NCBI RefSeq assembly: GCF_034064985.1
Contig: NZ_CP139249.1
Location: 2,914,001-2,978,000 of the forward strand
Reading direction: 5' to 3'
Source of the DNA: Acinetobacter pittii
GTDB taxonomy: Bacteria; Pseudomonadota; Gammaproteobacteria; Pseudomonadales; Moraxellaceae
DNA length: 64,000 nt
This document shows positions 1-7,528 of the stretch, piece by piece. Every line of letters begins with the position of its first letter. The stretch's first letter is position 1. The notes beneath the pieces are model-generated. The model saw only the letters and a list, made by a program, of their open reading frames with translations, did not search any database and was not told the origin of the DNA. The translations under genes and the position numbers were made by a program.

Positions 1-1
1 A

Positions 2-892
2 TCAGATACTGTTAATAGACATATCTTATTTGATGACAAATTTATTACTGTTTATCAAAATGTGAAAAATATTGCTGAAATTAAACAAAAATTAGATTCA
101 ACTTTTGAAAGCCATCAGCCAGATCTTGAAGTAGAGTCACAAGTAAACAAAAGAACTTTTTATCCATTTCAAAGATATGACATCCGAGAAGATCTAATTA
201 TTTCATATCAATTTTCCCAAGTACGAGAATTAACAGTTAGACAAGAAATCGATACGGATGATCTAAAAGATAGTATTAGTGAATTGTATAGCTCTGTTTT
301 TGGCTTTAAAACTACAGAGTTAAGATGCTTTGATTCAGTGATACTAGATGAGGAGCGGAGTCTATTAATTATTTTAGTAGATCTAGCTAGAGTTATGCCA
401 AGGAATGAACTTAACGTAATTCATAGCAATTTTTCTCATTTCATTAAAAAAGAATTAGGTTTAGAAATCATGCAAAAATATGATTTTCTAGCTGCCCCAT
501 TAGATTTATTTCCATGTATTCAAAAATTTTATGATGAGACTGTCGATAATATCAGTGGTGTAACAGAGATCTATTTCACAACTACTGAAGGTACAGCTCA
601 TCACGAAAAATTACGTGGAGCTAGCGTTGATATCAGACAAGTTGTGTATCATGAATCTGGTGTTAATGGTTTAAAAAATACAGAAGTTGACGGTGTGAAA
701 CTTGATGAAACTATTACACCGTATCGGATAAGTAAAAAATACTATAATAGGGATATAGAAATTTCATTAAATAGTAGCTATAACGCTTTAAGTAATATTA
801 ATGGTAGCCATCTTTACAACGCATTTGTAATTGGTAGCCGATCTTATGAGGATATTGAGTTTGTTCTCAATAAGCTTTTAACATTAAGGTAA
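2..892 (+). CDS. Unrecognised protein, 5'-truncated by the window edge (first cargo gene)
   Basis: The frame is open from base 2 without a stop, so the GTG at 62 is probably internal and the true start lies left of the window; 296 residues are visible. I recognise no domain. The visible part is soluble, with no membrane segment or signal peptide, and is rich in charged residues and Ile, Leu, Asn and Tyr. It is AT-rich like the two genes that follow, and the next ATG comes only 7 bases after its stop, which points to one transcript. The setting (outer edge of an integrated element, beyond its replication module) suggests cargo. A role as sensor or partner of the nuclease-like third gene is inference only. 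Confidence 0.7.
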   Translation, partial: SDTVNRHILFDDKFITVYQNVKNIAEIKQKLDSTFESHQPDLEVESQVNKRTFYPFQRYDIREDLIISYQFSQVRELTVRQEIDTDDLKDSISELYSSVFGFKTTELRCFDSVILDEERSLLIILVDLARVMPRNELNVIHSNFSHFIKKELGLEIMQKYDFLAAPLDLFPCIQKFYDETVDNISGVTEIYFTTTEGTAHHEKLRGASVDIRQVVYHESGVNGLKNTEVDGVKLDETITPYRISKKYYNRDIEISLNSSYNALSNINGSHLYNAFVIGSRSYEDIEFVLNKLLTLR

Positions 893-899
893 TTTGACA

Positions 900-1349
900 A
901 TGACACGCTCTCAATATTTGTTAGAGCTAAAGCAAAATTTAGAGTTTCAGTTGAAAGATGTCTCAGCTGAAATGTTGAGTGCGTGTCTTAAAATGATTGA
1001 TTACATTTCGATTGCCCCATCCAAGAAAAACCATCTAACTTTTGCAGACCTTTACAAGCGCGTAGATTCATCCACTTCAGAAGATATTTTCTATAGTGCT
1101 GTATTTTTTCTAACAAAAGACAACATTGATGTTCTGTCGCAAAAATTTGAAGCTTATAATTCCTTAGTTAGTCGATTTGAAATAGTTGATGATGCTGATG
1201 ATGTAAGTGGGATATTAGATTCTATTACCACTGGCGAATACATCCATCCTTTGAATGGGGAGGTCTTAACAGCTGAAGAGTTTAATCAACAAGTGCTAAC
1301 TTTCTTTTCCCCATCAATATTATTTGTGAGTAATTTGAATGCTCACTAA
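900..1349 (+). CDS. Unrecognised 149-residue protein (second cargo gene)
   Basis: The ATG at 900 is chosen over an in-frame TTG at 894 because an AAGG at 886-889 sits at suitable spacing. The protein is acidic and probably mostly helical, with a leucine-rich N-terminal stretch and no signal peptide or membrane segment. I do not recognise the family. It starts just after the first cargo gene, and its last 11 bases overlap the start of the third, so the three are likely translationally coupled. Strict coupling with a nuclease-like partner would fit an adaptor, a control subunit or an antitoxin, but nothing in the sequence decides between these. Confidence 0.7.
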   Translation: MTRSQYLLELKQNLEFQLKDVSAEMLSACLKMIDYISIAPSKKNHLTFADLYKRVDSSTSEDIFYSAVFFLTKDNIDVLSQKFEAYNSLVSRFEIVDDADDVSGILDSITTGEYIHPLNGEVLTAEEFNQQVLTFFSPSILFVSNLNAH

Positions 1350-2046
1350 CCCAGGCTTATTAGATCCTCGGGTTATTAAATTTATGACTCGACTACAACC
1401 AACATCCTATCAGGCCTTCATAGATTGTCTTTATACTGATTTAGATGAAATTTTAAGAGAGATACAGGCGAGTCGAAAAATAATAGCCCAAAAATATCCT
1501 ATAAGTGATGCGAATAAAGAGGCGCTAAAAGTATTTGAAGATGATATTAATACTCAAATAGTTAGAGACTTAAAGATCTTAAATTATGACGCTGCTCATG
1601 ATAAATTTGATAATGGTCATGTAGATATTCATGTGGAATTATCTGGTTATCCATATAAATGGTTTGGTGAGTCTAAAATATGGAATGGTGTCACAAAAAT
1701 TGATGGCGGATTCAAGCAACTATTAGAAGACTACTCCACTGGAGAAAAAAATGAAAAATGTGGTGGTGTATTAATTTATGTTGTTAATACGACCCAATCG
1801 ACAAATAAAATTTTAAGAGCATGGTATAACGAGTTAGAGGCTGCAGGAAATGATCCAGCCCGTAATACAAATTTGGAGGGACTTGAACTAACTTGGCCAC
1901 ATGATGACATTAATCTTTTCTATAGTACTCAAGTACACCCACATTCTGGTTTAAGTGGATATAAGGTAAGGCACTGTGTGTTAAACCTAAAGTCTATTCG
2001 AAAGCCAGCAGATAAGATCAAAAAACCAAAAAAAACTAAAAAGTAG
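1339..2046 (+). CDS. Putative PD-(D/E)XK-fold nuclease (third cargo gene)
   Basis: This 235-residue protein has what looks like a PD-(D/E)XK core: D96 in HVDIHVEL, then E111-S-K113 in FGESKIW, then Q127 and Y132 in QLLEDY, the Q-x4-Y spacing seen after the ExK strand in RecB-like nucleases. The predicted strand-turn-strand-helix order agrees, and a hydrophobic strand (GGVLIYVV, about 142-149) follows. An N-terminal helical part of about 80 residues precedes it, and the C-terminus is a very basic lysine-rich tail that could contact nucleic acid. It overlaps the previous gene by 11 bases and ends at a terminator shared with the convergent ssb. Nuclease activity is inferred from motif spacing; the family is not one I can name. 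A defence effector is the most natural role in this setting. Confidence 0.65.
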   Translation: MLTNPGLLDPRVIKFMTRLQPTSYQAFIDCLYTDLDEILREIQASRKIIAQKYPISDANKEALKVFEDDINTQIVRDLKILNYDAAHDKFDNGHVDIHVELSGYPYKWFGESKIWNGVTKIDGGFKQLLEDYSTGEKNEKCGGVLIYVVNTTQSTNKILRAWYNELEAAGNDPARNTNLEGLELTWPHDDINLFYSTQVHPHSGLSGYKVRHCVLNLKSIRKPADKIKKPKKTKK

Positions 2047-2094
2047 AAATATCTTAAGCCTCCTTAATTAAAATAAAATTTATAAATCACTAAT

Positions 2095-2122
2095 AAAAGC
2101 TCTCCATATTTAGGGAGCTTTC
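2095..2122. terminator. Bidirectional terminator between cargo cluster and ssb
   Basis: AAAGCTC (2096-2102) pairs with GAGCTTT (2115-2121) around an AT-rich loop. It lies between the convergent nuclease-like gene and ssb. The T run on the minus side favours ssb. Confidence 0.6.
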
Positions 2123-2124
2123 GA

Positions 2125-2451
2125 TCAAAGCAATTGCATCTCATCTGCTCGAATCTCGGTTATTTCCTTTTCCGCCCCTTTGCTGTCCTTCCACTTCCTT
2201 GTACGCAATGAGCCTTCGATATACACCTTTCCGCCTTTCTTGAGGTACTTACTGGCAATCTCGGCTAAACGGTTGCTGGTGGTGATTCTATGCCACTCTG
2301 TAGCTTCTTTACGCTCACCTGTGGTCTTGTCTTTCCAAAACTCAGTAGTTGCAACGCTGAATGTCGTAACGCTGCCACCGTTGGAAAATTGTTTAGTTTC
2401 AGGGTTAAGACCTAACACACCCATGACAGTAACTTTCTTTACGTTTGGCAT
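2125..2451 (-). CDS. ssb: Single-stranded DNA-binding protein, phage/satellite type
   Basis: At 108 residues this is a minimal SSB OB-fold: an N-terminal strand (KKVTVMGVLG), the loop with FSVATTEFW, a TEWHRITTSNRLAEIASKYLKKG core and the strand KVYIEGSLRTRKW, all typical of the family. The usual acidic C-terminal tail ending DDDIPF, which recruits host replication and repair proteins, is absent; the protein stops at DEMQLL. It therefore probably coats DNA without recruiting the host set, as seen for phage and satellite SSBs. It lies across a repeat-rich AT tract from the DUF927 helicase and in the same orientation, so the two likely belong to one replication module. Confidence 0.88.
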   Translation of the reverse strand: MPNVKKVTVMGVLGLNPETKQFSNGGSVTTFSVATTEFWKDKTTGERKEATEWHRITTSNRLAEIASKYLKKGGKVYIEGSLRTRKWKDSKGAEKEITEIRADEMQLL

Positions 2452-2497
2452 TGTTCAATCTCTTAATATGCTTGTACTTGTATATGTGTAATTTTAG

Positions 2498-2767
2498 GTG
2501 GACATGGTGGACAAAGTGGACATTCACTTCTATATACATGATTTTAAATAATTAAATCTGTCCACCCATAGGAAAAACAACATATAAAAAAAGTGGACAT
2601 TAAAATCATAGTAGGTGGACAAGATATATTTACCTTGAATCATGTCCACCTTATGTCCACCTATTAAAATATGTATATTTATATAAAGTGGACATAATAA
2701 TATCTATATATAGCAATACATTAACTATAAATATTTTCTTTATGTCCACTATGTCCACATCGTCCAC
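2498..2767. repeat. Iteron-like array of GTGGACA, candidate replication origin
   Basis: Eleven exact and one near-exact heptamers (GTGGACA or its complement TGTCCAC) lie in 270 bases of very AT-rich DNA. Plus orientation: 2498, 2507, 2516, 2593, 2615 and 2688. Minus orientation: 2559, 2643, 2654, 2743, 2752 and 2761 (the last begins CG instead of TG). The outer copies form two triplets with exact 9-base period, pointing inwards from both ends (2498/2507/2516 and 2743/2752/2761). Between an SSB gene and a primase/helicase-like gene this suits an origin bound by the helicase or another element protein. A multi-site operator for the ssb and helicase region is the alternative. Confidence 0.7.
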
Positions 2768-2783
2768 CCTATAAAATCTATTT

Positions 2784-5249
2784 TCAGATTTCACTATCTG
2801 AGTTCTGCATGGCCTCAGTGCTAAAGTGCATCATTCTCGGCCGTGTGCCGTCAGGTAGATTGACGCTAGACTTTTTCACATATAGTTTCTTGCCTCCCTC
2901 GATAAACTCTTTAATCCAGCCATGTTTGATTAAGACTTTTTTAACATTCGCCTCGTTCATGCCTATGCACATTTCCTTTTTAAACATGGTCGGCGATACA
3001 AGATAGACTTTATCATCAGGATCGTAATACCCAACGCGGTTATGAGTGCGCGGACGGATTACTTCGCCGTCTGCCTGTCTGATTACGGTTAAGTCTTCAA
3101 AACGGCTCGTTCCGTTGGATTCAAAAAAGGCTTTGATATGTTCAAGAATCTTTGTTTCTTCCATATTCTCGCCACCGCCTAGACTATTTAGCCAAGTATT
3201 AAAACATTGCGCTACGGCTTCAAATGCGCGTCCTTGCTGCCAGCTTGTAATGCCTGCCAGTGTTGCCAGCTCTCCAGCCACCGCCACCAATGCAAAACGG
3301 CGTAAAACGCGGTTAGCTTGTCCGTTCTTTGCTTGGGTGTGCTGCTCAATAAAGCTGTCTAGTAATTTCTGGGCCTGCTGCATTACTACATCTTTATCAC
3401 TGGTCAGATACTCAAGCCATTTGATGCCAGCATGTCCGTAATGCTTCGCAGCAAGCTCATTAATGCGGTTGCCCAAATCGCTTGAATTGCTGCCATAGTT
3501 GACACATTCAAATACGCCGTATCCTTTGCCTGCATCACTAGGGATATGGGCGAACCTAAGCAATAAACCTGCATCTAGCTCGATACCGCCACGCCGTAAA
3601 TGTTCCTCGAGGGTGACTTCGCCAGTGGACGTATACATCAAGTTGAATTGCTTAGAATCCCTATTTTTGCCTGTCTTGCTGCTTCGTGATTTACCTTGCC
3701 CACCAGTAAGCATATAAACAATATCCGACACGGCCTTAGGGGGCGCCTGTCGCAATTCATCAAGATTTAGAAAGCTATCGTTTCTTAATTCGGCTTCGTT
3801 CTCCAGGGCATTGTCTGTGGTGCGCCATTGTTTCGATACTTCTCTAGGATTGCCCCACACGCTACACGCTGCTTTTGTAATGGTACTTTTTCCATCGGTA
3901 GATGAGCCATAGATATGAAAGCCACCACTCTCTAAGTTTAATGGCGCAACCAATTGTCCCGAAAATGCACAAGAAAACGCCAGTACACCCAGTGCATGAG
4001 GCTCTATCAAGCGGCTTAGTTCTTGCCATCCTGCAAGGCTGCCATGCACGGCGTAGGGGTTTTTCATTTCACTATTAAATAAAAGTTCTTCTCCGCTAGA
4101 ATCGCCATATGTTTTGCTTGGCGTAACGTATGAATGACCATGCCATCCGGTACGGTCAACACATCGAAAACGCTTTTCTATTGGATAGTCCTGAATGTAG
4201 TTAATAAATACATTCTTCTTATTTGGTTGTCGTGGTGGCATTAATCCATGATTGGCAATGATCTTTAATGCTTCTTGTGCTTCACCCATGAAATGCTCAT
4301 AGGGAATGAGTAACGTATGCTGAACATTGTCTTTATCATTAAACTGAATTACACGCTTCCAGTTATTATTATTCAAGCTTCTGGCTTCACCTAATATAAT
4401 TGCTGAATCAGATATTCTGGTTCTAGTACGTTTAATACCGCCTTCTCCATCATCATGTTCCTTCACTAGATATAAGCCATCCATAAGGATATTTAAATAT
4501 TCGCCTTCCTTGATCTTAAATGGTTTAGCTAAGTGTCCTTTTGCCAGGCTCTTGGCTTGATCTATCGCCACCTTAATCATGCTGTCTAGCTCATCTTGAA
4601 GCATAGCAATGTTTGGAGGTTCAGGAATAAATGCCATTTTGACATCCATACCACTGTAACGCCGTTGTATAGCATCTTGCTGATGGACTGGGGCTATCAC
4701 ACATAGATCAGCATGTGCTTGCATCAATGTCTTGAGGGTATAAGCATTAATCTTATCTGATTGATACGGTGCATAGATTGGATACGCTGTTTTAAATGCA
4801 AGATGAATGTCATCCGTCACAATCAAAGGTAATTCATTCAACTTTGACCGGTTGAAATACAAACCGCCATGGCCGAAAACAATATCCTTAAAACCTTTAA
4901 TAGTTGGGTTAGTGAATACTGCACCTGTAGGCTGTAAATGCTCGTTGTATAGATCAAATACGGCTAAACCATATAGGGCATTATCATCAGCTTCTCCATA
5001 TTGGGTGGCTTTCTCAATCACTGAACGGCGGATTTCTACAGGACAACCACCCACCATTTCAGCCATTGCACCGTGTAGTGGATTATTGTTAAATAATGGG
5101 ACTGTATGTTCTTCAAGTGCTTCAATTATTGAATGACTTGCACCATTGCCCACTTCCTCCAGTGGGCTTTGTTGTGTTTGCGGGGTAATATTTGAAATGC
5201 TGCCCTCAAACATATCAGGCTTGGTATCCCAAGCGGGTTTAATGTTCAT
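2784..5249 (-). CDS. DUF927-domain primase/helicase-like ATPase
   Basis: This 821-residue protein resembles the large replication proteins of phages and satellites. The N-terminal third (about 90-215), with LPLIVTDD and LCVIAPV strands, looks TOPRIM-like. The DUF927 ATPase follows, with a Walker A GSSTDGKST near residue 450 and a Walker B-like SFLNLDEL near 495. A winged-helix-like C-terminus (from about 690) may bind DNA. The start has a good ribosome site (GGAGGG) close upstream. It is the last gene of the leftward operon that starts at the AlpA-like gene, and it directly borders the GTGGACA array, its likely target. Known relatives unwind DNA at satellite or plasmid origins; origin recognition here is inferred. 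Confidence 0.85.
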   Translation of the reverse strand: MNIKPAWDTKPDMFEGSISNITPQTQQSPLEEVGNGASHSIIEALEEHTVPLFNNNPLHGAMAEMVGGCPVEIRRSVIEKATQYGEADDNALYGLAVFDLYNEHLQPTGAVFTNPTIKGFKDIVFGHGGLYFNRSKLNELPLIVTDDIHLAFKTAYPIYAPYQSDKINAYTLKTLMQAHADLCVIAPVHQQDAIQRRYSGMDVKMAFIPEPPNIAMLQDELDSMIKVAIDQAKSLAKGHLAKPFKIKEGEYLNILMDGLYLVKEHDDGEGGIKRTRTRISDSAIILGEARSLNNNNWKRVIQFNDKDNVQHTLLIPYEHFMGEAQEALKIIANHGLMPPRQPNKKNVFINYIQDYPIEKRFRCVDRTGWHGHSYVTPSKTYGDSSGEELLFNSEMKNPYAVHGSLAGWQELSRLIEPHALGVLAFSCAFSGQLVAPLNLESGGFHIYGSSTDGKSTITKAACSVWGNPREVSKQWRTTDNALENEAELRNDSFLNLDELRQAPPKAVSDIVYMLTGGQGKSRSSKTGKNRDSKQFNLMYTSTGEVTLEEHLRRGGIELDAGLLLRFAHIPSDAGKGYGVFECVNYGSNSSDLGNRINELAAKHYGHAGIKWLEYLTSDKDVVMQQAQKLLDSFIEQHTQAKNGQANRVLRRFALVAVAGELATLAGITSWQQGRAFEAVAQCFNTWLNSLGGGENMEETKILEHIKAFFESNGTSRFEDLTVIRQADGEVIRPRTHNRVGYYDPDDKVYLVSPTMFKKEMCIGMNEANVKKVLIKHGWIKEFIEGGKKLYVKKSSVNLPDGTRPRMMHFSTEAMQNSDSEI

Positions 5250-5261
5250 TGTCCCCCCTCC

Positions 5262-5540
5262 TTACCCATGCCATTCTTTTTTATATTTCTCTGCCTGCTC
5301 TGCATGATAGCTGTGACGTTTTTCGGCAATATACTGGTACATATCAATGACATTTTCCAAAGCATAAAAGCCCAAAACATCCTTACCACCAAGTTCGGCT
5401 TTTATTTCTTTTAAACGATTTTTAATATCTGAAATTGCTACTTCCATCCAGTTCATATCAAATTCAGCTAATGATTGAATGTCCCATAAATCGCCTGCAT
5501 CATAAGTTTTAGGCGTGTTTTTAGCGTTTTGGTTATTCAT
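5262..5540 (-). CDS. Small unrecognised protein in the satellite replication operon
   Basis: The ATG at 5540 (92 residues) is preferred to the one at 5558 because a GGGAG sits about 10 bases before it. That ribosome site overlaps the end of the upstream 38-codon gene, a coupled arrangement. The protein is charged and probably helical (FDMNWMEVAISDIKNRLKEIK), with no membrane part. It ends 12 bases before the DUF927 ATPase start, so the two are cotranscribed. Function unknown; an accessory of the helicase is a guess from position. Confidence 0.65.
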   Translation of the reverse strand: MNNQNAKNTPKTYDAGDLWDIQSLAEFDMNWMEVAISDIKNRLKEIKAELGGKDVLGFYALENVIDMYQYIAEKRHSYHAEQAEKYKKEWHG

Positions 5541-5545
5541 AGTAA

Positions 5546-5662
5546 TTACACTCCCCATACTTTTTTAAGCATTGAGGAAATGCGTTTAACCAATCCTTGC
5601 TTTTGTGCAAAGTCAGTAGACTGGATACGCTGGCGTGTAATTTGATGGATATTTTTAGGCAT
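5546..5662 (-). CDS. Tiny basic protein (38 residues) in the satellite operon
   Basis: The ORF starts MPKNIHQITRQRIQSTD and ends KKVWGV. It is strongly basic. Its start lies 2 bases after the stop of the upstream gene, and its likely ribosome site (AAGGAG) is inside the end of that gene. Its own 3' end in turn carries the ribosome site of the next gene. This stop-start chain is the main reason to consider it real; there is no recognisable domain. A longer in-frame version from 5770 overlaps the upstream gene heavily and is less likely. Confidence 0.5.
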   Translation of the reverse strand: MPKNIHQITRQRIQSTDFAQKQGLVKRISSMLKKVWGV

Positions 5663-5664
5663 GA

Positions 5665-5970
5665 TTAATGCGCTCCTTCGTTTTTTAAAAGAGCTTTGCC
5701 ATTCACGACCAAATGAGGGTGGCAAAGCTGAAAAGGGTTGGTCGACAGGGAACAAAGGAAACCTGCACACCCGAAGGTGTCCCTCTCCAGCTTCGCCATA
5801 GAGATATGCGAACGCATAGAGATATTACGCACAAAAAAAGCCCGATAAGCGGACTGTGCGCCTTTGTTACATTTATAGCCGACCAAAGCTAACTTTGAGA
5901 TTTTGCTCAAAGCCCGATTAATATAACCATACTTGGGCATGTTGGCAATATCGAATAATTCATTTTTCAT
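5665..5970 (-). CDS. Small unrecognised protein (101 residues) in the satellite operon
   Basis: The start at 5970 has AAGGG six bases upstream, ten bases after the stop of the preceding gene. The protein is basic, with five cysteines and a serine/alanine-rich composition. The C-terminal half (DTFGCAGFLCSLSTNPF) faintly recalls small Ash/Icd-like proteins of P4-type elements, but I cannot confirm that. Base use in 5660-5970 is less AT-rich than in neighbouring element genes, and two copies of CATAGAGATAT (5797-5807 and 5815-5825) give an imperfect ISMR/ISMA repeat in the product. An RNA function of this stretch cannot be excluded. Confidence 0.5.
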   Translation of the reverse strand: MKNELFDIANMPKYGYINRALSKISKLALVGYKCNKGAQSAYRAFFVRNISMRSHISMAKLERDTFGCAGFLCSLSTNPFQLCHPHLVVNGKALLKNEGAH

Positions 5971-5979
5971 TATTGGCCC

Positions 5980-6348
5980 TTACTGCACACGGTTGATATG
6001 AATATTTGAATCAATCAAAACGCCGTCATTTGATAATCCGACTTGCTGGCGGTTATCCATCATCTGCAATAAACACTGTTCTGCTTCTTCAAAGCTAATG
6101 CCGAAATGCTTTGCAATGTCCTCTAACTGGTACATGGGTTCGCCGTCATCCGTATAACCGCTTGGTGGTGGCAACAGGTTTAATTCCTTCGCCTTTTGGT
6201 GCATTTCCGCTTTGATATGCTCAGGCGTGTAGTGCATTGTCAAAATGAGGGCCTGCTCAGTGATGGGGTGATGTTCCCCATACTGGGCCAGCATTGCTTT
6301 GTAATGGTCAAAGGCTTTGAAAAATTCAGGGTTTACATACTTATTCAT
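5980..6348 (-). CDS. Unrecognised 122-residue protein in the satellite operon
   Basis: The ATG at 6348 overlaps the stop of the BRO-N gene by 8 bases, which suggests coupled translation; upstream in-frame starts at 6360 and 6369 are possible. The sequence contains a PPPSGYTDDGEPMYQLEDIA segment followed by KHFGISFEEAEQCLLQMM, which reads like a small helix-turn-helix unit recognising DNA. No membrane segment. Its place between a BRO-N protein and the replication genes fits a minor control or replication accessory role, but the family is unknown to me. Confidence 0.65.
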   Translation of the reverse strand: MNKYVNPEFFKAFDHYKAMLAQYGEHHPITEQALILTMHYTPEHIKAEMHQKAKELNLLPPPSGYTDDGEPMYQLEDIAKHFGISFEEAEQCLLQMMDNRQQVGLSNDGVLIDSNIHINRVQ

Positions 6349-6895
6349 GGTGTAACCCATCAAAAGCAATCTGTAAATTTGCTTTGCATGTTTGGATACG
6401 CTTGGCGTTTAAATGCTTTTCATATTTACGGCGGTGCATACCTAAACTATGAAATGTACCTTTATCCTTAGATACTTTCTCTTGCATACATAAACGGTTC
6501 AATTCTTCATAAGCTGACTGTCTAGCAGAATATGAACCGGTTTTTCTAATTGACGGCAATACCTCAGCAAATACCCAGTTTTGGAAATTCAACGCTTCGG
6601 TTTTATTAGATCGAAAGATGATGCGATATAAATTCGGCTCATTAATAAATTTGAGTTTTTGAATACCGCCATTGGTAGGGGTGTGGTAATCCGCCACACC
6701 CTTTGAATCTAATGCACCATTTCGCTTAGGGGTTTCGTTTTTAACATCCCCCCTTTGAATCTGTAATAAATCAGATGATCTTGAAATGTCCAAAGCCTTA
6801 CATACATCGGTTAAACAAAACCACGGTTCTTGATTATCATCTAGGACAATACGAACGGATCTGGATTTAAAATCGAAATGGGTTACGGCGTTCAT
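6341..6895 (-). CDS. BRO family N-terminal domain protein (antirepressor-like)
   Basis: Residues about 10-120 match a BRO-N domain: FDFKSRSVRIVLDDNQEPWFCLTDVCKALD at the start, the KFINEPNLYRIIFRSNKTEA core and FQNWVFAEVLPSIRKTGSY at the end, a hallmark run in phage antirepressors. The remaining 60 residues are basic and helical. In phages such proteins bind DNA or repressors and help switch gene expression. Here the gene sits in the early operon, overlapping the HTH gene upstream by 4 bases (ATGA) and the next gene downstream by 8. A role in derepression or replication control of the element is inferred. Confidence 0.85.
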   Translation of the reverse strand: MNAVTHFDFKSRSVRIVLDDNQEPWFCLTDVCKALDISRSSDLLQIQRGDVKNETPKRNGALDSKGVADYHTPTNGGIQKLKFINEPNLYRIIFRSNKTEALNFQNWVFAEVLPSIRKTGSYSARQSAYEELNRLCMQEKVSKDKGTFHSLGMHRRKYEKHLNAKRIQTCKANLQIAFDGLHHE

Positions 6896-7101
6896 GCTGT
6901 CACCTCTTTTAATTCGTATCGGGCATGAGTGCCTTTGCTGTTTAGGTTTGGCTCTTGGTGGGTCACAATGTTATGACCTAATAGGCGTAAACGCTGAATA
7001 ACAGCACTTAGGCGGTAACAATCGCATAACTCTATGGCTTCAGCTTGGCTTAGGGTCTTGCCTTGTTTGAGATAATCTAGGATGACAGTTTGATGGTTCA
7101 T
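6892..7101 (-). CDS. Small helix-turn-helix protein
   Basis: This 69-residue protein reads as a short winged helix. QTVILDYLKQGKTLSQAEAIELC forms the first helices, YRLSAVIQRLRLLGHNI looks like the recognition helix, and HARYELKEV the closing strand. The type is common in small operons of P4-like elements. It starts 2 bases after the AlpA-like stop and overlaps the BRO-N start by ATGA, so it is translated as part of the chain. It probably binds DNA; its target is not visible. Confidence 0.75.
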   Translation of the reverse strand: MNHQTVILDYLKQGKTLSQAEAIELCDCYRLSAVIQRLRLLGHNIVTHQEPNLNSKGTHARYELKEVTA

Positions 7102-7103
7102 GG

Positions 7104-7319
7104 TTATGCCTCCATAGCTGCAAGGCTTTGTTTTTGGTTGTTATGCCACTCTACAAGCTCGGCATAGTCGAAATAGACTGGAGCCTGTTTGGTAGTACCT
7201 ATTTTTATTGCTTTCGGGAAAGTTTCATCTGTACGCTGAATGTGACGCAATGATTCACGGCTTATGTCCAATAGTTCACAAGCGGTTTTGAATTGAACGC
7301 GGATAGGTTTAATAGTCAT
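7104..7319 (-). CDS. AlpA-like excisionase/regulator
   Basis: From the ATG at 7319 the product has 71 residues: a MerR-type winged HTH with FKTACELLDISRESLRHIQR as the HTH and FPKAIKIG as the typical AlpA wing entry. AlpA-family proteins control integrase expression and excision in P4-like elements. It is the first gene of the leftward operon ending with the DUF927 ATPase, and the 209-base gap upstream probably contains the operon promoter. The alternative start at 7337 would add only MYMGFF. The usual AlpA residue order is somewhat degenerate, so the subfamily is uncertain. Confidence 0.8.
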   Translation of the reverse strand: MTIKPIRVQFKTACELLDISRESLRHIQRTDETFPKAIKIGTTKQAPVYFDYAELVEWHNNQKQSLAAMEA

Positions 7320-7528
7320 AAAAAAGCCCATATACAAAAGAATATGGGTTTAGTATGGGTTTTATTTTGTTATTAAAAAATATAAATTAATCACCTAAAT
7401 GTATGAATTTAAAAAACTAAAATATTAATTAGTCGGACAAAAATATTATTTTTCTTCGCAAATTATCACTATAGCTAAAAAAGTATTATTTTAATAAGAT
7501 GTAATTATTACTTTGATAAAAGAAAATA
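7320..7528. promoter_or_regulatory. AT-rich control region of the satellite operon
   Basis: Non-coding stretch of extreme AT content between the AlpA-like gene and the upstream unknown gene, both on the minus strand. It should hold the operon promoter and regulator sites, but AT runs make several -10-like matches, so no single promoter is chosen. Confidence 0.4.

Noticed and set aside
2180-2491. ORF antisense to ssb
   Set aside because: Ssb on the minus strand has clear OB-fold motifs; the plus-strand frame has no family match and runs into the repeat array.
2498-2767. CRISPR array
   Set aside because: Repeats are only 7 bases, occur on both strands and have no constant spacers; no cas genes are near.
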